Assembly: GCF_030269645.1 (NCBI RefSeq)
Contig: NZ_BSTR01000067.1
Location: 1-40,242, forward strand
DNA length: 40,242 nucleotides
Reading direction: 5' to 3'
Source: Actinokineospora sp. NBRC 105648
GTDB lineage: Bacteria > Actinomycetota > Actinomycetes > Mycobacteriales > Pseudonocardiaceae
The translations under genes and the position numbers were made by a program. The notes beneath the pieces are model-generated. The model was not told the DNA's origin. It did no database searches and was given only the letters and a program-made list of their open reading frames with translations. Positions 8,573-16,800 of the stretch are shown piece by piece. Positions within the stretch are counted from its first letter, which is position 1; each line of letters opens with the position of its first letter.

Positions 8573-9241
8573 ATGACCTACCCAGGCGGTGCACCGGGCG
8601 GATATCCGGGGCCAGGACCGCAGCAGCCACCGCAGGGCTTCGGGCCACCGCCCCCGGTGGCCCCCCGCTTCACCCTCGCGCAGACGCTGCACCTGGTGGT
8701 CGCGGTCCTCGGCACGCTCAACCTGTTCCTCGGCTTCGCGCCGCTGTCGGGGACCTCGAGCTTCTACGAGGGCTTCGTCGGCTGGATCCCCGGGCTGCTG
8801 TTCGTCGGCGGGCTGCTCGCGTTGCAGGCGGTGCTGCCCGGTGACAAGAAGGCGGGCATCCTCTCGGTCGCGGTCACCCTGGGCGTCACGCTCTCCTTCC
8901 TGTTCAGCGTCTTCGCCGCCGACGGCGAGACGAAGGCGGGCGGGATCATGGTGCTGATCTTCGGCCTGCTGCAGTCGATCGGCGCCGTGGTGGCGTTCCT
9001 CTACGAGTCGGGTGTGCTCAAGCCGCCGCAGCCGCGCGTGCACCAGCACCCCGGCCACTTCGGCCAGCCGGGCGGCTACAACCCGCCGTCGGGGCAGTTC
9101 CAGCAGCCCGGCTACGGCCAGCCGCCGGTCCCGCCCACCGGCCAGCAGACCACCTACGCCCCGCAGCCGGGCCAGTTCGGCCAGCCGCCGCTGCCGCCGC
9201 CAGGCACCCCGCCGGGCGGGTACCCGCAGCAGCAGGGCTGA
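8573..9241 (+). CDS. DUF5336 membrane protein (34-kDa antigen/Rv0954-like)
   Basis: This 222-residue protein has a Gly/Pro/Gln-rich cytosolic N-terminus (1-33), four predicted membrane helices (about 36-150), and a long Pro/Gln/Gly/Tyr-rich disordered tail (about 155-222) with GQF/GYGQPP repeats. That layout, and its place between sucCD and DUF6350-purNH, match Mycobacterium Rv0954, reported as a member of the division complex. In this organism it is plausibly a septum- or tip-associated membrane protein, but that is transferred from the mycobacterial homologue and not shown here. ATG start with GAGGAGAG upstream. Confidence 0.85.
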   Translation: MTYPGGAPGGYPGPGPQQPPQGFGPPPPVAPRFTLAQTLHLVVAVLGTLNLFLGFAPLSGTSSFYEGFVGWIPGLLFVGGLLALQAVLPGDKKAGILSVAVTLGVTLSFLFSVFAADGETKAGGIMVLIFGLLQSIGAVVAFLYESGVLKPPQPRVHQHPGHFGQPGGYNPPSGQFQQPGYGQPPVPPTGQQTTYAPQPGQFGQPPLPPPGTPPGGYPQQQG

Positions 9242-9311
9242 GACCTCCACGACCTCCACGACCTCCACAACGGCGGGGTGGCACCGGATCCGGTGCCACC
9301 CCGCCGTTGTG
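9242..9311. terminator. Triple 9-bp repeat plus 46-nt perfect palindrome
   Basis: Immediately after the DUF5336 stop, GACCTCCAC is repeated three times in tandem (9242-9268). It is followed by, and overlaps, a perfect 23-bp inverted repeat centred on GGATCC (9266-9311). As RNA this is a very strong hairpin, most simply a transcription terminator. It lacks a T-run. The symmetry would also let it act on the other strand. Confidence 0.65.
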
Positions 9312-9391
9312 CTGTGTGCCGCGGTTCACCGGAAGGTATGACGGCGGCGTGCCTGACCGCCGGGGGCGGGCCCGGGTGCCAGAGTGGGGCC

Positions 9392-10756
9392 ATGGCGCAC
9401 ACCGACTTGCTGGCGGCGGACGAGGACCGGGTCGTCGCACCGGCCACGCGGGCGAAGGTGTTGGCCGTAGTCGCGATAGGACCGGTGCTCACCGGTTACG
9501 CCGCGGTGGCCGCGGTGCTCGCGCTGGTCACCGCGATCGCCGCCCGCGCGCACTTCTCCACCGGTGGTGTGCTCACCGCCGCGGTGCCGGGGTGGCTCGC
9601 GGCCTACCAGGTTCCGGTGCGCATCGATGGGCACGAGCTCGGTGCTTTGCCGTTGCTGCCAACGGTGTTGGTGATGGTCTTGGTGTGGCGCGCGGCCGCG
9701 GGTGCGGCTGAGCGCTTGGAGATAAGCACCCTCCGTGAAGCTGGCCGCGTCGTGCTGACGGTCGCCGGTGCGCACGCGGTAGTGGGGTTGGCCTTGGCGC
9801 TGCTGGTTTCCGGCGGCCCGGTGACCGTGGACCCCTTGGCGGGCTTGTACTACCCGGCGTTGCTGGCCGCTCTTGCCGCTATCGCCGGGGTCTTGCCCGC
9901 CTCGGGGGTGTGGGCGTTGGTCTCGGCCCGAGTGGATCCGCTGGCGCTGCGCGGAATCCGGGCCGGTGCGTTGGCGGTTGTCGCCCTCTTGGCGGTTGGT
10001 GGCGCGGTGCTCGTACTCGCGCTGGTCTTGTCGTTCGGGACAGTGAAGCAGCTATTCCTCGGAGACGGTGCCGGTAGCGCTATCGGCATGCTCTTGCTGT
10101 CGTTGGGTTACCTGCCCAACGCGGTCGTTGCGGCTACCGGGTTCGCGGCGGGGCCGGGGTTTTCCCTGGGTTCGGTAACGGTGTCCCCGTTGGACTTCGC
10201 GGGCGGCCCGGTTCCCGCGCTACCGCTGCTGGGCGCGCTACCGGAACGCGGCCAGCTGTGGTGGTGGCTGTTGCTCCTGCTGCCCGCCGCGGTCGGTGTG
10301 CTGGTGGGTTGGGTGCTGCGGGACGCCGACGAGTCCCCAAGAGGACGGTTGCGCGCCGTCTCGGTGGCGGCCGTCGTGGTGGCCTTGGCGTTCGCGGTGC
10401 TGGGCGGGAGCGCGGGCGGGGCGTTGGGCGGCGGTCCGTTCCACCCGCTGGACCTCAGGGCGGCGTGGGTGTCGTTGGCCGTGGTGGTGTGGGTAGCGCT
10501 ACCGGGCGCGATAGTGGCGTGGACACAGGGGCCGCAACCGGTGCTCGAGATTGTGGAGCCGGAAGTGGTTGTCGAACCGGAAGAAGACGACGAGTCCGAA
10601 GAGGCGGAAGAGGCGGAAGAGGCCGAGGAACCAGCAGGAGTCGAGGACGCGGAAGCGACCGAGGCTGAGCCGGAAGCCGACGGCGAGCCTGCCGATGACG
10701 AGGCGTCCGACCCCGAGCCGGAGTCGGGGCCCGGGGCGCCGAGCAAGATCGACTGA
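9392..10756 (+). CDS. DUF6350 membrane protein (PerM/Rv0955-like)
   Basis: This 454-residue protein has about nine to ten hydrophobic helices followed by an extremely acidic C-terminal tail (about 400-454) made of Glu/Asp/Ala repeats such as EEAEEAEEAEE. It is positionally and architecturally equivalent to Mycobacterium Rv0955 (PerM), a membrane protein linked to cell division and persistence that stabilises the divisome. The role here is inferred from synteny with DUF5336 upstream and purN-purH downstream. ATG at 9392 is preferred to an in-frame ATG at 9278 because it has a GAGTGGGG run before it and the upstream one falls in the palindrome. The next gene, purN, starts about 50 nt later. Confidence 0.85.
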   Translation: MAHTDLLAADEDRVVAPATRAKVLAVVAIGPVLTGYAAVAAVLALVTAIAARAHFSTGGVLTAAVPGWLAAYQVPVRIDGHELGALPLLPTVLVMVLVWRAAAGAAERLEISTLREAGRVVLTVAGAHAVVGLALALLVSGGPVTVDPLAGLYYPALLAALAAIAGVLPASGVWALVSARVDPLALRGIRAGALAVVALLAVGGAVLVLALVLSFGTVKQLFLGDGAGSAIGMLLLSLGYLPNAVVAATGFAAGPGFSLGSVTVSPLDFAGGPVPALPLLGALPERGQLWWWLLLLLPAAVGVLVGWVLRDADESPRGRLRAVSVAAVVVALAFAVLGGSAGGALGGGPFHPLDLRAAWVSLAVVVWVALPGAIVAWTQGPQPVLEIVEPEVVVEPEEDDESEEAEEAEEAEEPAGVEDAEATEAEPEADGEPADDEASDPEPESGPGAPSKID

Positions 10757-10806
10757 CGACCGCATACGCTGGGCGCATCCCGTTCCGGCTCCCGCAGGAG
10801 ACCACG

Positions 10807-11436
10807 CTGAGCGCCCAGTACCCGCCCGCCGCGCCTGCCAGGATCGTCGTCCTGGTCTCGGGGTCGGGCACCCTGCTGCAAGCCCTGCTCGACGAGGCGG
10901 TGGACCCGGTGTTCCCGGCCCGCGTCGTCGCCGTGGGGGCCGACCGCACGGGGATCGAGGGCCTGGCCCGCGCCGAGCGCGCCGGACTGCCCGGGTTCGC
11001 CGTCCGCGTCCGCGCCCACCCCGACCGGGCCGCGTGGGACGCCGCGCTCACCGAGGCGGTCGCGGCCCACCGGCCCGACCTCGTGGTCTCCGCGGGCTTC
11101 ATGAAGATCCTCGGCCCGGCCTTCCTGGCCCGCTTCGGCGGCCGGGTGATCAACACCCACCCCGCGCTGCTGCCCGCGTTCCCCGGCGCGCACGCGGTGT
11201 CCGACGCGCTCGCCCACGGCGTCCAGGTCACCGGGAGCACGGTGCACCTGGTCGACGGCGGCGTGGACACCGGCCCGATCATCGCCCAGCAGGCCGTCGC
11301 GGTGGCCGCCGGTGACGACGAGGCGGGCCTGCACGAACGGATCAAGGCGGTGGAGCGGCGGCTCCTGGTCGACGTGGTCGCCAGGATGGCCCGCCACGGC
11401 TACACCGTCGACGGACGAAAGGTGAGCATCCCGTGA
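10807..11436 (+). CDS. purN: Phosphoribosylglycinamide formyltransferase
   Basis: PurN transfers a formyl group from 10-formyl-THF to GAR in purine synthesis. The expected length of 209 residues is reached only if translation begins at CTG 10807, which sits 6 nt behind a good ribosome binding site (CAGGAG, 10795-10800). No ATG, GTG or TTG exists in frame between the previous gene and GTG 10900, and starting there would delete the substrate loop VSGSGT (G19-T22). Catalytic residues are present: N116 and H118 in INTHPALLP and D154 in VDTGP. The stop overlaps the purH start (GTGA). The CTG start is unusual and may hold back expression. Confidence 0.93.
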   Translation: MSAQYPPAAPARIVVLVSGSGTLLQALLDEAVDPVFPARVVAVGADRTGIEGLARAERAGLPGFAVRVRAHPDRAAWDAALTEAVAAHRPDLVVSAGFMKILGPAFLARFGGRVINTHPALLPAFPGAHAVSDALAHGVQVTGSTVHLVDGGVDTGPIIAQQAVAVAAGDDEAGLHERIKAVERRLLVDVVARMARHGYTVDGRKVSIP

Positions 11437-13004
11437 CCGAATCTGCCGAGCGCAGGCCCATCCGCCGCGCGCTGATCGGCGTGTCGGACAAGACCGGACT
11501 GCTGGAGCTGGCCACCGGCCTGCACGCGGCCGGGGTGGAGATCGTCTCCACCGGTGGCACCGCGAAGACCATCGCCGACGCGGGCGTGCCGGTCACGCCG
11601 GTGGAGGAGGTCACCGGATTCCCCGAGTCGCTCGGCGGCCGGGTCAAGACCCTGCACCCGCGGGTGCACGCGGGCCTGCTGGCCGACATGCGCGACCCGG
11701 CGCACGTGGCCCAGCTCGACCAGTTGGAGATCGCGCCGTTCGACCTGCTCGTGGTCAACCTCTACCCGTTCGTGAAGACGGTCGCCTCCGGCGCGTCACC
11801 GGAGGAGTGCGTCGAGCAGATCGACATCGGCGGTCCCGCGATGGTGCGCGCGGCGGCCAAGAACCACGCGAGCGTCGCCGTCGTCGTCGACCCGGCCCGC
11901 TACGGCTGGCTGCTCGCCGAGGTCGCCGCGGGCGGGTTCACCCTGGCCGACCGGCAGTCCCTCGCCGCCGCGGCCTACCGGCACACCGCCTCCTACGACG
12001 TGGCGGTCGCGTCCTGGATCGGCAACGTCCTGGCCCCCGACGACGAGGGCTCCGGCTTCCCCGGTTGGGTCGGCGCCACCTGGCAGCGGCGGAACGTGCT
12101 GCGCTACGGCGAGAACCCGCACCAGCGCGCGGCGCTCTACGTGCAGGGCGACGGGTCCACCGGGCTGGCGACCGCGACGCAGCTGCACGGCAAGGAGATG
12201 TCGTACAACAACTTCGTCGACGCCGACGCCGCCTGGCGCGCGGCGCACGACCACGCCGGGGTCTGCGTGGCGATCATCAAGCACGCCAACCCGTGCGGCA
12301 TCGCGGTGTCCGATGTGGACATCGCGGAGGCGCACCGCAAGGCGCACGCCTGCGACCCGCTCAGCGCCTTCGGCGGCGTGATCGCGGCCAACCGCGAGGT
12401 CAGCGTGGCGATGGCCGAGCAGGTGGCGGAGATCTTCACCGAGGTCGTCGTCGCGCCCGCCTACGCCGACGGCGCGGTGGAGGTGCTCGCCCGCAAGAAG
12501 AACGTGCGCATCCTGGTCGCCGAGCCGCCGCGCCGCGAGGGGGCCGAGCTGCGACCGGTGTCCGGCGGGCTGCTGGTGCAGACCGCCGACACCATCGGCG
12601 CCGAGGGCGACGACCCGGCCAAGTGGACGCTGGCGACCGGGCCCGCGGTGGACGACGCGACGCTGGCCGACCTCGCCTTCGCCTGGCGGTCCTGCCGCGC
12701 GGTCAAGTCCAACGCCATCCTGCTCGCCCACGACGGGGCCAGCGTCGGGGTCGGCATGGGCCAGGTCAATCGGGTCGACGCCGCCCGGTTGGCGGTCACC
12801 CGGGCGGGCGACCGGGCGCCGGGCTCGGTAGCCGCCTCCGACGCCTTCTTCCCGTTCCCGGACGGCCTGGAGATCCTCGCCCAGGCCGGGGTCCGCGCGA
12901 TCGTGCAGCCGGGTGGGTCGGTGAGCGACGGCAAGGTCATCGCGGCCGCCGAGGCCGCCGGGATCTCGCTGTACCTGACCGGTACGCGGCACTTCGCGCA
13001 CTAG
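11433..13004 (+). CDS. purH: Bifunctional AICAR transformylase/IMP cyclohydrolase
   Basis: At 523 residues, PurH catalyses the last two steps to IMP. The N-terminal MGS-fold cyclohydrolase domain (about 1-200) has RALIGVSDKTGL, STGGTAKTI and KTLHPRVHAGLL. The C-terminal transformylase domain contains the K283-H284 pair in IIKHANPCG. It ends in GTRHFAH, a typical PurH C-terminus. The GTG start overlaps the purN stop by four bases, so the two formyl-THF-dependent purine enzymes are translationally coupled. Complete and ordinary. Confidence 0.97.
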   Translation: MTESAERRPIRRALIGVSDKTGLLELATGLHAAGVEIVSTGGTAKTIADAGVPVTPVEEVTGFPESLGGRVKTLHPRVHAGLLADMRDPAHVAQLDQLEIAPFDLLVVNLYPFVKTVASGASPEECVEQIDIGGPAMVRAAAKNHASVAVVVDPARYGWLLAEVAAGGFTLADRQSLAAAAYRHTASYDVAVASWIGNVLAPDDEGSGFPGWVGATWQRRNVLRYGENPHQRAALYVQGDGSTGLATATQLHGKEMSYNNFVDADAAWRAAHDHAGVCVAIIKHANPCGIAVSDVDIAEAHRKAHACDPLSAFGGVIAANREVSVAMAEQVAEIFTEVVVAPAYADGAVEVLARKKNVRILVAEPPRREGAELRPVSGGLLVQTADTIGAEGDDPAKWTLATGPAVDDATLADLAFAWRSCRAVKSNAILLAHDGASVGVGMGQVNRVDAARLAVTRAGDRAPGSVAASDAFFPFPDGLEILAQAGVRAIVQPGGSVSDGKVIAAAEAAGISLYLTGTRHFAH

Positions 13005-13013
13005 GGCGTGGGT

Positions 13014-13039
13014 CGCCCGGGGGCCCGCGCACCCGGGCG
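13014..13039. terminator. Hairpin between convergent purH and thioesterase genes
   Basis: CGCCCGGG at 13014-13021 pairs perfectly with CCCGGGCG at 13032-13039 across a 10-nt loop. It sits in the 45-bp gap between the two convergent stop codons and could serve both strands. Confidence 0.55.
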
Positions 13040-13049
13040 GCCCCGGTCC

Positions 13050-13799
13050 TCAGCCGGTCAGGACGCGCCGGGTCTGGCGGGCGGTGGCGATGAGGTGGCC
13101 GTCGCGGCGCCAGACCTCGCTGGCGTCGACGCACCAGCCCGCGTCGGCGTGCTCGGTGCGGATCCGGGCCAGTGCCCAGTCGGTGGCGTCGAAGTCGTGG
13201 GCCGCCTCGGTGAAGTGCACCGCCAGTTCCACGGTCGGGATCGGCACCGGTGCGGTGCGCACCGCGTAGAGCGCGGGCGGGAGCACATCGAGCAGCACCG
13301 TCGCCGCGGCCTCCGGGCGGGTGGGCGGTGTCGTCATCCGCACCCACGCCACCAACTCCGGGACGTCACCACCCATCAGCGGCAACGGCCCCACGGGCCG
13401 GAACTCCAGGTGCTGGGCGAACGGCACCAGATCAACCGGAAGCGTGAACGGGTCGAGCTCGTCCGGGGTGGGGACAGCGGGCCGGGTGGCGGCCGGGGTG
13501 CTCGGACCGGTCGCGGCGGTGCCGAAGGTCGCGGTGCTCAGGACGGTGGTCCTACCCTCGGCGTGCAGCCTGCCGAGGACGGTCGAGCTCGTGCGGCCCG
13601 TCTTCGCCAGTTCCGTGGCGACCTGGACCTCCTCGGTCCGCACCGCGTTGAGGAACGAGGCGTGCAGGGCGCGCGCGGGCAGTCCGGGTACCTGGCGGCC
13701 CGCGTGGTCCAGGACGATGCCTGCCAGGAGACCACCGTGCGCCCCCGTCCAAGACCGCCAGCTGGCGTCGATCCGCTCGACTCCGGCCAGTGCCGTCAT
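13050..13799 (-). CDS. TesB-like acyl-CoA thioesterase (double hotdog)
   Basis: The 249 residues fit a double-hotdog acyl-CoA thioesterase. The N-terminal half has GAHGGLLAGIVLDHAGRQV and a LHASFLNAV strand. The C-terminal half has a mid-protein PLMGGDVPELVAWVRM element and a closing strand pattern (WCVDASEVWRRDGHLIATARQTRRVL) typical of the second hotdog. It would hydrolyse acyl-CoA thioesters in the cytosol; chain length cannot be read. ATG at 13799. It is convergent with purH and divergent from the SOS cassette, so it is probably its own transcription unit. Confidence 0.82.
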   Translation of the reverse strand: MTALAGVERIDASWRSWTGAHGGLLAGIVLDHAGRQVPGLPARALHASFLNAVRTEEVQVATELAKTGRTSSTVLGRLHAEGRTTVLSTATFGTAATGPSTPAATRPAVPTPDELDPFTLPVDLVPFAQHLEFRPVGPLPLMGGDVPELVAWVRMTTPPTRPEAAATVLLDVLPPALYAVRTAPVPIPTVELAVHFTEAAHDFDATDWALARIRTEHADAGWCVDASEVWRRDGHLIATARQTRRVLTG

Positions 13800-13894
13800 G
13801 CCCGCCCCCTCATCAGTAGTTCAAAGCAACTGAGCTGACAGTAGCGGGTGAAGTACGGGTTGGTCGGACACTATGACGTGCGCCCCACCTCCGG

Positions 13895-13945
13895 TTGACA
13901 CCGTGTTCCGGCGAGGTAGTCTGTCCACATCGAACACACGTTCGA
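13895..13945 (+). promoter_or_regulatory. SOS promoter with LexA box upstream of imuA'
   Basis: TTGACA (13895-13900) and TAGTCT (13917-13922) with a 16-nt spacer form a good promoter. Directly downstream, at 13930-13945, lies TCGAACACACGTTCGA, a perfect match to the actinobacterial LexA operator TCGAAC-N4-GTTCGA, placed over the expected transcription start. The rest of the 315-bp divergent gap (13800-14115) shows no gene. The leader to the imuA' start is about 185 nt. Confidence 0.9.
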
Positions 13946-14115
13946 CGGGGTGGTTGGACACCCCGGACCGCCGGCTCCCCACGGCTGTTCCGCGTAACGA
14001 GCGGTACGCGTGACAACCGAGGGAGGTGTGCGGTGGTGTGGTCGCTGGCTGCTCTCGGCGCGGGGAAGTACTCGGGAGCAGTCGGCGACCACCCCGTCCT
14101 CTGTCAGGGCGACGC

Positions 14116-14832
14116 GTGACGTCCCCGGCGGCGCGGGAGCCGGGCCTGTCGGGCAAGGGCCCGCGCAAATCCCATGCGGAGCTCGAGGCTGCGCTCGCGC
14201 AGAAGACCGGTCCCCGAGTTCTCCCTGTCCGCGAGGGCTTGGCCGAGCTGTTCCCGTGGGGAGGTCTTCGCCGCGGCGGCACGGTGGCGGTTCGCGGTTC
14301 CGCCGCCCTCCTCTTGTCGCTGCTCGCCGAGGCCAGCGCGCACGGTTCCTGGGTGGCTGTCGTGGGGCTCCCCGACCTCGGGATCGTGGCGGCGGCCGAG
14401 CTCGGCATCGCCGTCGACCGGCTCGCGCTGGTGCCGCGGCCGGGCGTCGACCTCCCGGCGGTCGTCGCGGCGCTGCTCGACGGGTTCGACCTGGTCGCGA
14501 TGTCCGTCGACCGGGTCGGCGACGCGCACGCCCGCAGGCTCTCCGCCCGCGCCCGCAACCGCGGCGCGGTCCTGCTCCCGTTCGGTGGGAGCTGGCCGGG
14601 CGCCGACATCGAGCTCACCTGCGCGCGAGGTCGGTGGTCGGGTCTCGGCGTCGGTCACGGGCACCTGTCGGCGCGCCAGGTCGACGTCCTCGCCCGTGGT
14701 CGCGGTGCCGCGGCCCGGCCGTCGCGGGCGCCGTTCACTCTCCAGGGTGGTAGTCCCCACGCAGCCTTGACGGCCCTTCCGTTCGAACATAAGTTCGAAC
14801 AAGCAAGCCCTTCCCGATCCCACCTGTCCTGA
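14116..14832 (+). CDS. imuA': ImuA'-like SOS mutagenesis protein
   Basis: This 238-residue protein has a RecA-like ATPase-core layout with degenerate motifs: a Walker A-like region replaced by GGLRRGGTVAVRGSAALL, and a GSWVAVVGLPDLG strand-loop. In mycobacteria ImuA' works with ImuB and DnaE2 in damage-induced mutagenic translesion synthesis. The order imuA'-imuB-dnaE2 and the LexA boxes give the identification. The GTG at 14116 is chosen because homology begins after it. The last 28 residues read through the second LexA box (PFEHKFEQ) and are unlikely to be functional protein, so selection on the operator may have shaped this tail. Confidence 0.85.
   Translation: MTSPAAREPGLSGKGPRKSHAELEAALAQKTGPRVLPVREGLAELFPWGGLRRGGTVAVRGSAALLLSLLAEASAHGSWVAVVGLPDLGIVAAAELGIAVDRLALVPRPGVDLPAVVAALLDGFDLVAMSVDRVGDAHARRLSARARNRGAVLLPFGGSWPGADIELTCARGRWSGLGVGHGHLSARQVDVLARGRGAAARPSRAPFTLQGGSPHAALTALPFEHKFEQASPSRSHLS
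14767..14798 (+). promoter_or_regulatory. Second LexA box and promoter, for imuB
   Basis: TTGACG (14767-14772), a 17-nt spacer and TAAGTT (14790-14795) form a promoter. The perfect LexA operator TCGAACATAAGTTCGA (14783-14798) covers its -10 box. It lies inside the 3' end of imuA' and 63 bp before imuB, so imuB can be induced on its own as well as by read-through. Confidence 0.9.
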
Positions 14833-14860
14833 TCTGTCCTGATCTGACCCGGAGCAAGCC

Positions 14861-16426
14861 GTGACCCGTCTGCTCGTCCTCTGGTGCCCCGACTGGCCGG
14901 TCGTCGCCGCGACCGCCGCCGCCGGGCTCGCCGTGGGCACCCCGGCGGTCGTGGTCTCGGCGAACCGGGTGGTGGCGGTCAACGCGCCCGCGCGCACCGA
15001 GGGCGTCCAGCAGGCCATGCGCCGCCGGGAGGCCCAGGGGCGCTGCCCGGACATCGCCGTCCTGCCCGACGACCCCGACCGCGACGCCCGGCTGTTCGAG
15101 CCGGTCGCCGCCGCGGTCGAGGAGCTGGCCGTGGGGGTCGAGGTGGTCGGCCCCGGGGTGGTCGCGGTCCCCGCGCGCGGCCCGGCGGGCTACTTCGGCA
15201 CCGAGGCGGCCGCCGCCGAGCGGCTGATCGACCAGGTGGCCGCCCGGGCGGGTGCCGAGTCGCTGGTGGGCATCGCCGACGGGCTGTTCGCCGCCACCCT
15301 CGCCGCCCGCCGCGGCCTCGTCGTCGAGGCGGGGCGCAGCGCGGAGTTCCTGGCGCCGCTGGGCGTGCACGAGCTCGCGGGCGGCACCGGGGCGGCCGAC
15401 CGGGCCGAACTGGTCGACCTGTTGCGCAGGCTCGGCATCCGCACCCTCGGTGCCTTCGCCGCGCTCGACCCGGTCGACGTCACCTCCCGCTTCGGTGCCG
15501 ACGCGGGGCACGCCCACCGTCTCGCCCGCGGTCTCGAGCAGCGCCCGCCCTCGCGCAGGCGCCCGCCGGTCGACCTGTCCGTCACCCACACCCCCGACCC
15601 GCCGATCGACCGGGTCGACGCCGCCGCGTTCGCCGCCCGCGGCCTGGGCGAGCGGTTCCACGCCGGGCTCGCCGTGCACGGCCTGGCCTGCACCCGCCTG
15701 GCCATCCACGCCTCGACGGGCAACGGTGAGGAGCTGAGCCGGGTGTGGCGCTGCGCGGAACCGCTGACCCCCACCGGGATCGCCGACCGCGTCCGCTGGC
15801 AGCTCGACGGTTGGCTGCGCGGCTCCCGCCGCCCGTCGGCGGGCATCACCGTCCTGCGGCTCGAGCCGCAGGAGATGGTCGACGGGCACGCCCTGCAGCT
15901 GGGCCTGTGGCAGGGCGGCCACGACGAGCAGGCCGAACGCGCCGCCCGGGCGATGGTGCACGTCCAGGGCCTGCTCGGCCCCGAGGGCGTCCTCACCCCG
16001 GTCCTCGCGGGCGGGCGCGGCCCCGCTGACCAGGTCACCCTCGTGCCCTGGGGCGACGAACGCACCCCGGCCGCGCCGCCCGCCCGGCCCTGGCCGGGGC
16101 GATTACCCACGCCGTCCCCGGCGACGGTGCCACAGCGGCCGGTGGTGGTCTCGGTGGTCGACCGCGACGGGGCCGAGGTCGGTGTCACCGGCCGGTTCGT
16201 CCTCAGCGGCCAGCCCGACGAGGTCACCATCGCGGGCGCCGTCCGACGGGTGGTGGCCTGGGCCGGGCCGTGGCCCGCGGACGAGCGGTGGTGGGAGCTG
16301 GGGGCGGGGCGGCGGCGGGCCCGGTTGCAGGTGCTGCTGGCGGAGAAGTCCGAACAGGACAGTCAAGAGGCGTTGCTCCTCGTTCGGGAGAACGAGAAGT
16401 GGTCCGTGGAAGGGGTGTACGACTGA
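14861..16426 (+). CDS. imuB: ImuB, inactive Y-family polymerase homologue
   Basis: This 521-residue protein has the Y-family fold without its catalytic acids: the first motif reads LLVLWCPDWPVVAA instead of the Asp-rich metal motif, and the DE pair of motif three is absent around 95-112. Known ImuB proteins act as hubs that link DnaE2 and ImuA' to the sliding clamp. A clamp-binding pentapeptide QLGLW is seen at 346-350. The C-terminal part (about 435-521) with ERWWELG and a VYD end is the usual ImuB tail domain. GTG start. It is driven by a LexA-boxed promoter and followed by an overlapping 33-codon ORF. Confidence 0.93.
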   Translation: MTRLLVLWCPDWPVVAATAAAGLAVGTPAVVVSANRVVAVNAPARTEGVQQAMRRREAQGRCPDIAVLPDDPDRDARLFEPVAAAVEELAVGVEVVGPGVVAVPARGPAGYFGTEAAAAERLIDQVAARAGAESLVGIADGLFAATLAARRGLVVEAGRSAEFLAPLGVHELAGGTGAADRAELVDLLRRLGIRTLGAFAALDPVDVTSRFGADAGHAHRLARGLEQRPPSRRRPPVDLSVTHTPDPPIDRVDAAAFAARGLGERFHAGLAVHGLACTRLAIHASTGNGEELSRVWRCAEPLTPTGIADRVRWQLDGWLRGSRRPSAGITVLRLEPQEMVDGHALQLGLWQGGHDEQAERAARAMVHVQGLLGPEGVLTPVLAGGRGPADQVTLVPWGDERTPAAPPARPWPGRLPTPSPATVPQRPVVVSVVDRDGAEVGVTGRFVLSGQPDEVTIAGAVRRVVAWAGPWPADERWWELGAGRRRARLQVLLAEKSEQDSQEALLLVRENEKWSVEGVYD

Positions 16427-16527
16427 TGATCCATGATGAAGAGTTCGCCGACTGGGTGGATCTGATCGACCTGGCCGAGTTGATCCCTGAGCAACGGCGG
16501 TCTCCGGAGAACCGCTTACCTGGGTGA
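16426..16527 (+). CDS. Possible 33-residue microprotein coupled to imuB
   Basis: The imuB stop overlaps an ATG (TGATG), opening a 33-codon frame. The product is acidic at first, with an amphipathic helix (EEFADWVDLIDLAELIPEQ) and then a basic tail. It resembles no family I know. The stop-start overlap gives translational coupling, so expression with the SOS cassette is plausible. It is too short to exclude chance. It might bind a mutasome subunit, but this is speculation. Confidence 0.4.
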   Translation: MIHDEEFADWVDLIDLAELIPEQRRSPENRLPG

Positions 16528-16585
16528 TGCGTCTTGGGTTGCTCCTCATGGGGTTGCTCGTTCGGGGGGCCCGGCTAAGGAGCGG

Positions 16586-16726
16586 GCTCGATCCAGCGAA
16601 CTTGCTTTGTGCGGGGCCCCTAGGCGACCGCGCGCGGGAAAGAGCGGTGGGGTGGAGGGATCCCCACGCTCACGGCAAGTTCAGCGGTCGCCTCCCCCCA
16701 CACAAAGCAAGTCCACTGGATCGAGC
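16586..16726. repeat. Large imperfect inverted repeat (fold-back) before dnaE2
   Basis: Arm 16586-16631 is complementary to arm 16684-16726 over about 43 positions with only a few mismatches and one three-base gap. Both ends read GCTCGATCCAG and the inner parts match ACTTGCTTTGTG and AGGCGACCGC. The interior carries its own hairpin (GTGGGG/CCCCAC around 16653). It could be a stable RNA, a terminator/attenuator between imuB and dnaE2, or a MITE-like element. I see no coding frame in it. Confidence 0.75.
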
Positions 16727-16800
16727 GTGTCCGTAGCGGGGGTCGCGTGCCGTGGGGCTTGGGTTTTAGAGCCAAAGGCGAGGGCTTGGGAAGCGCGGGC

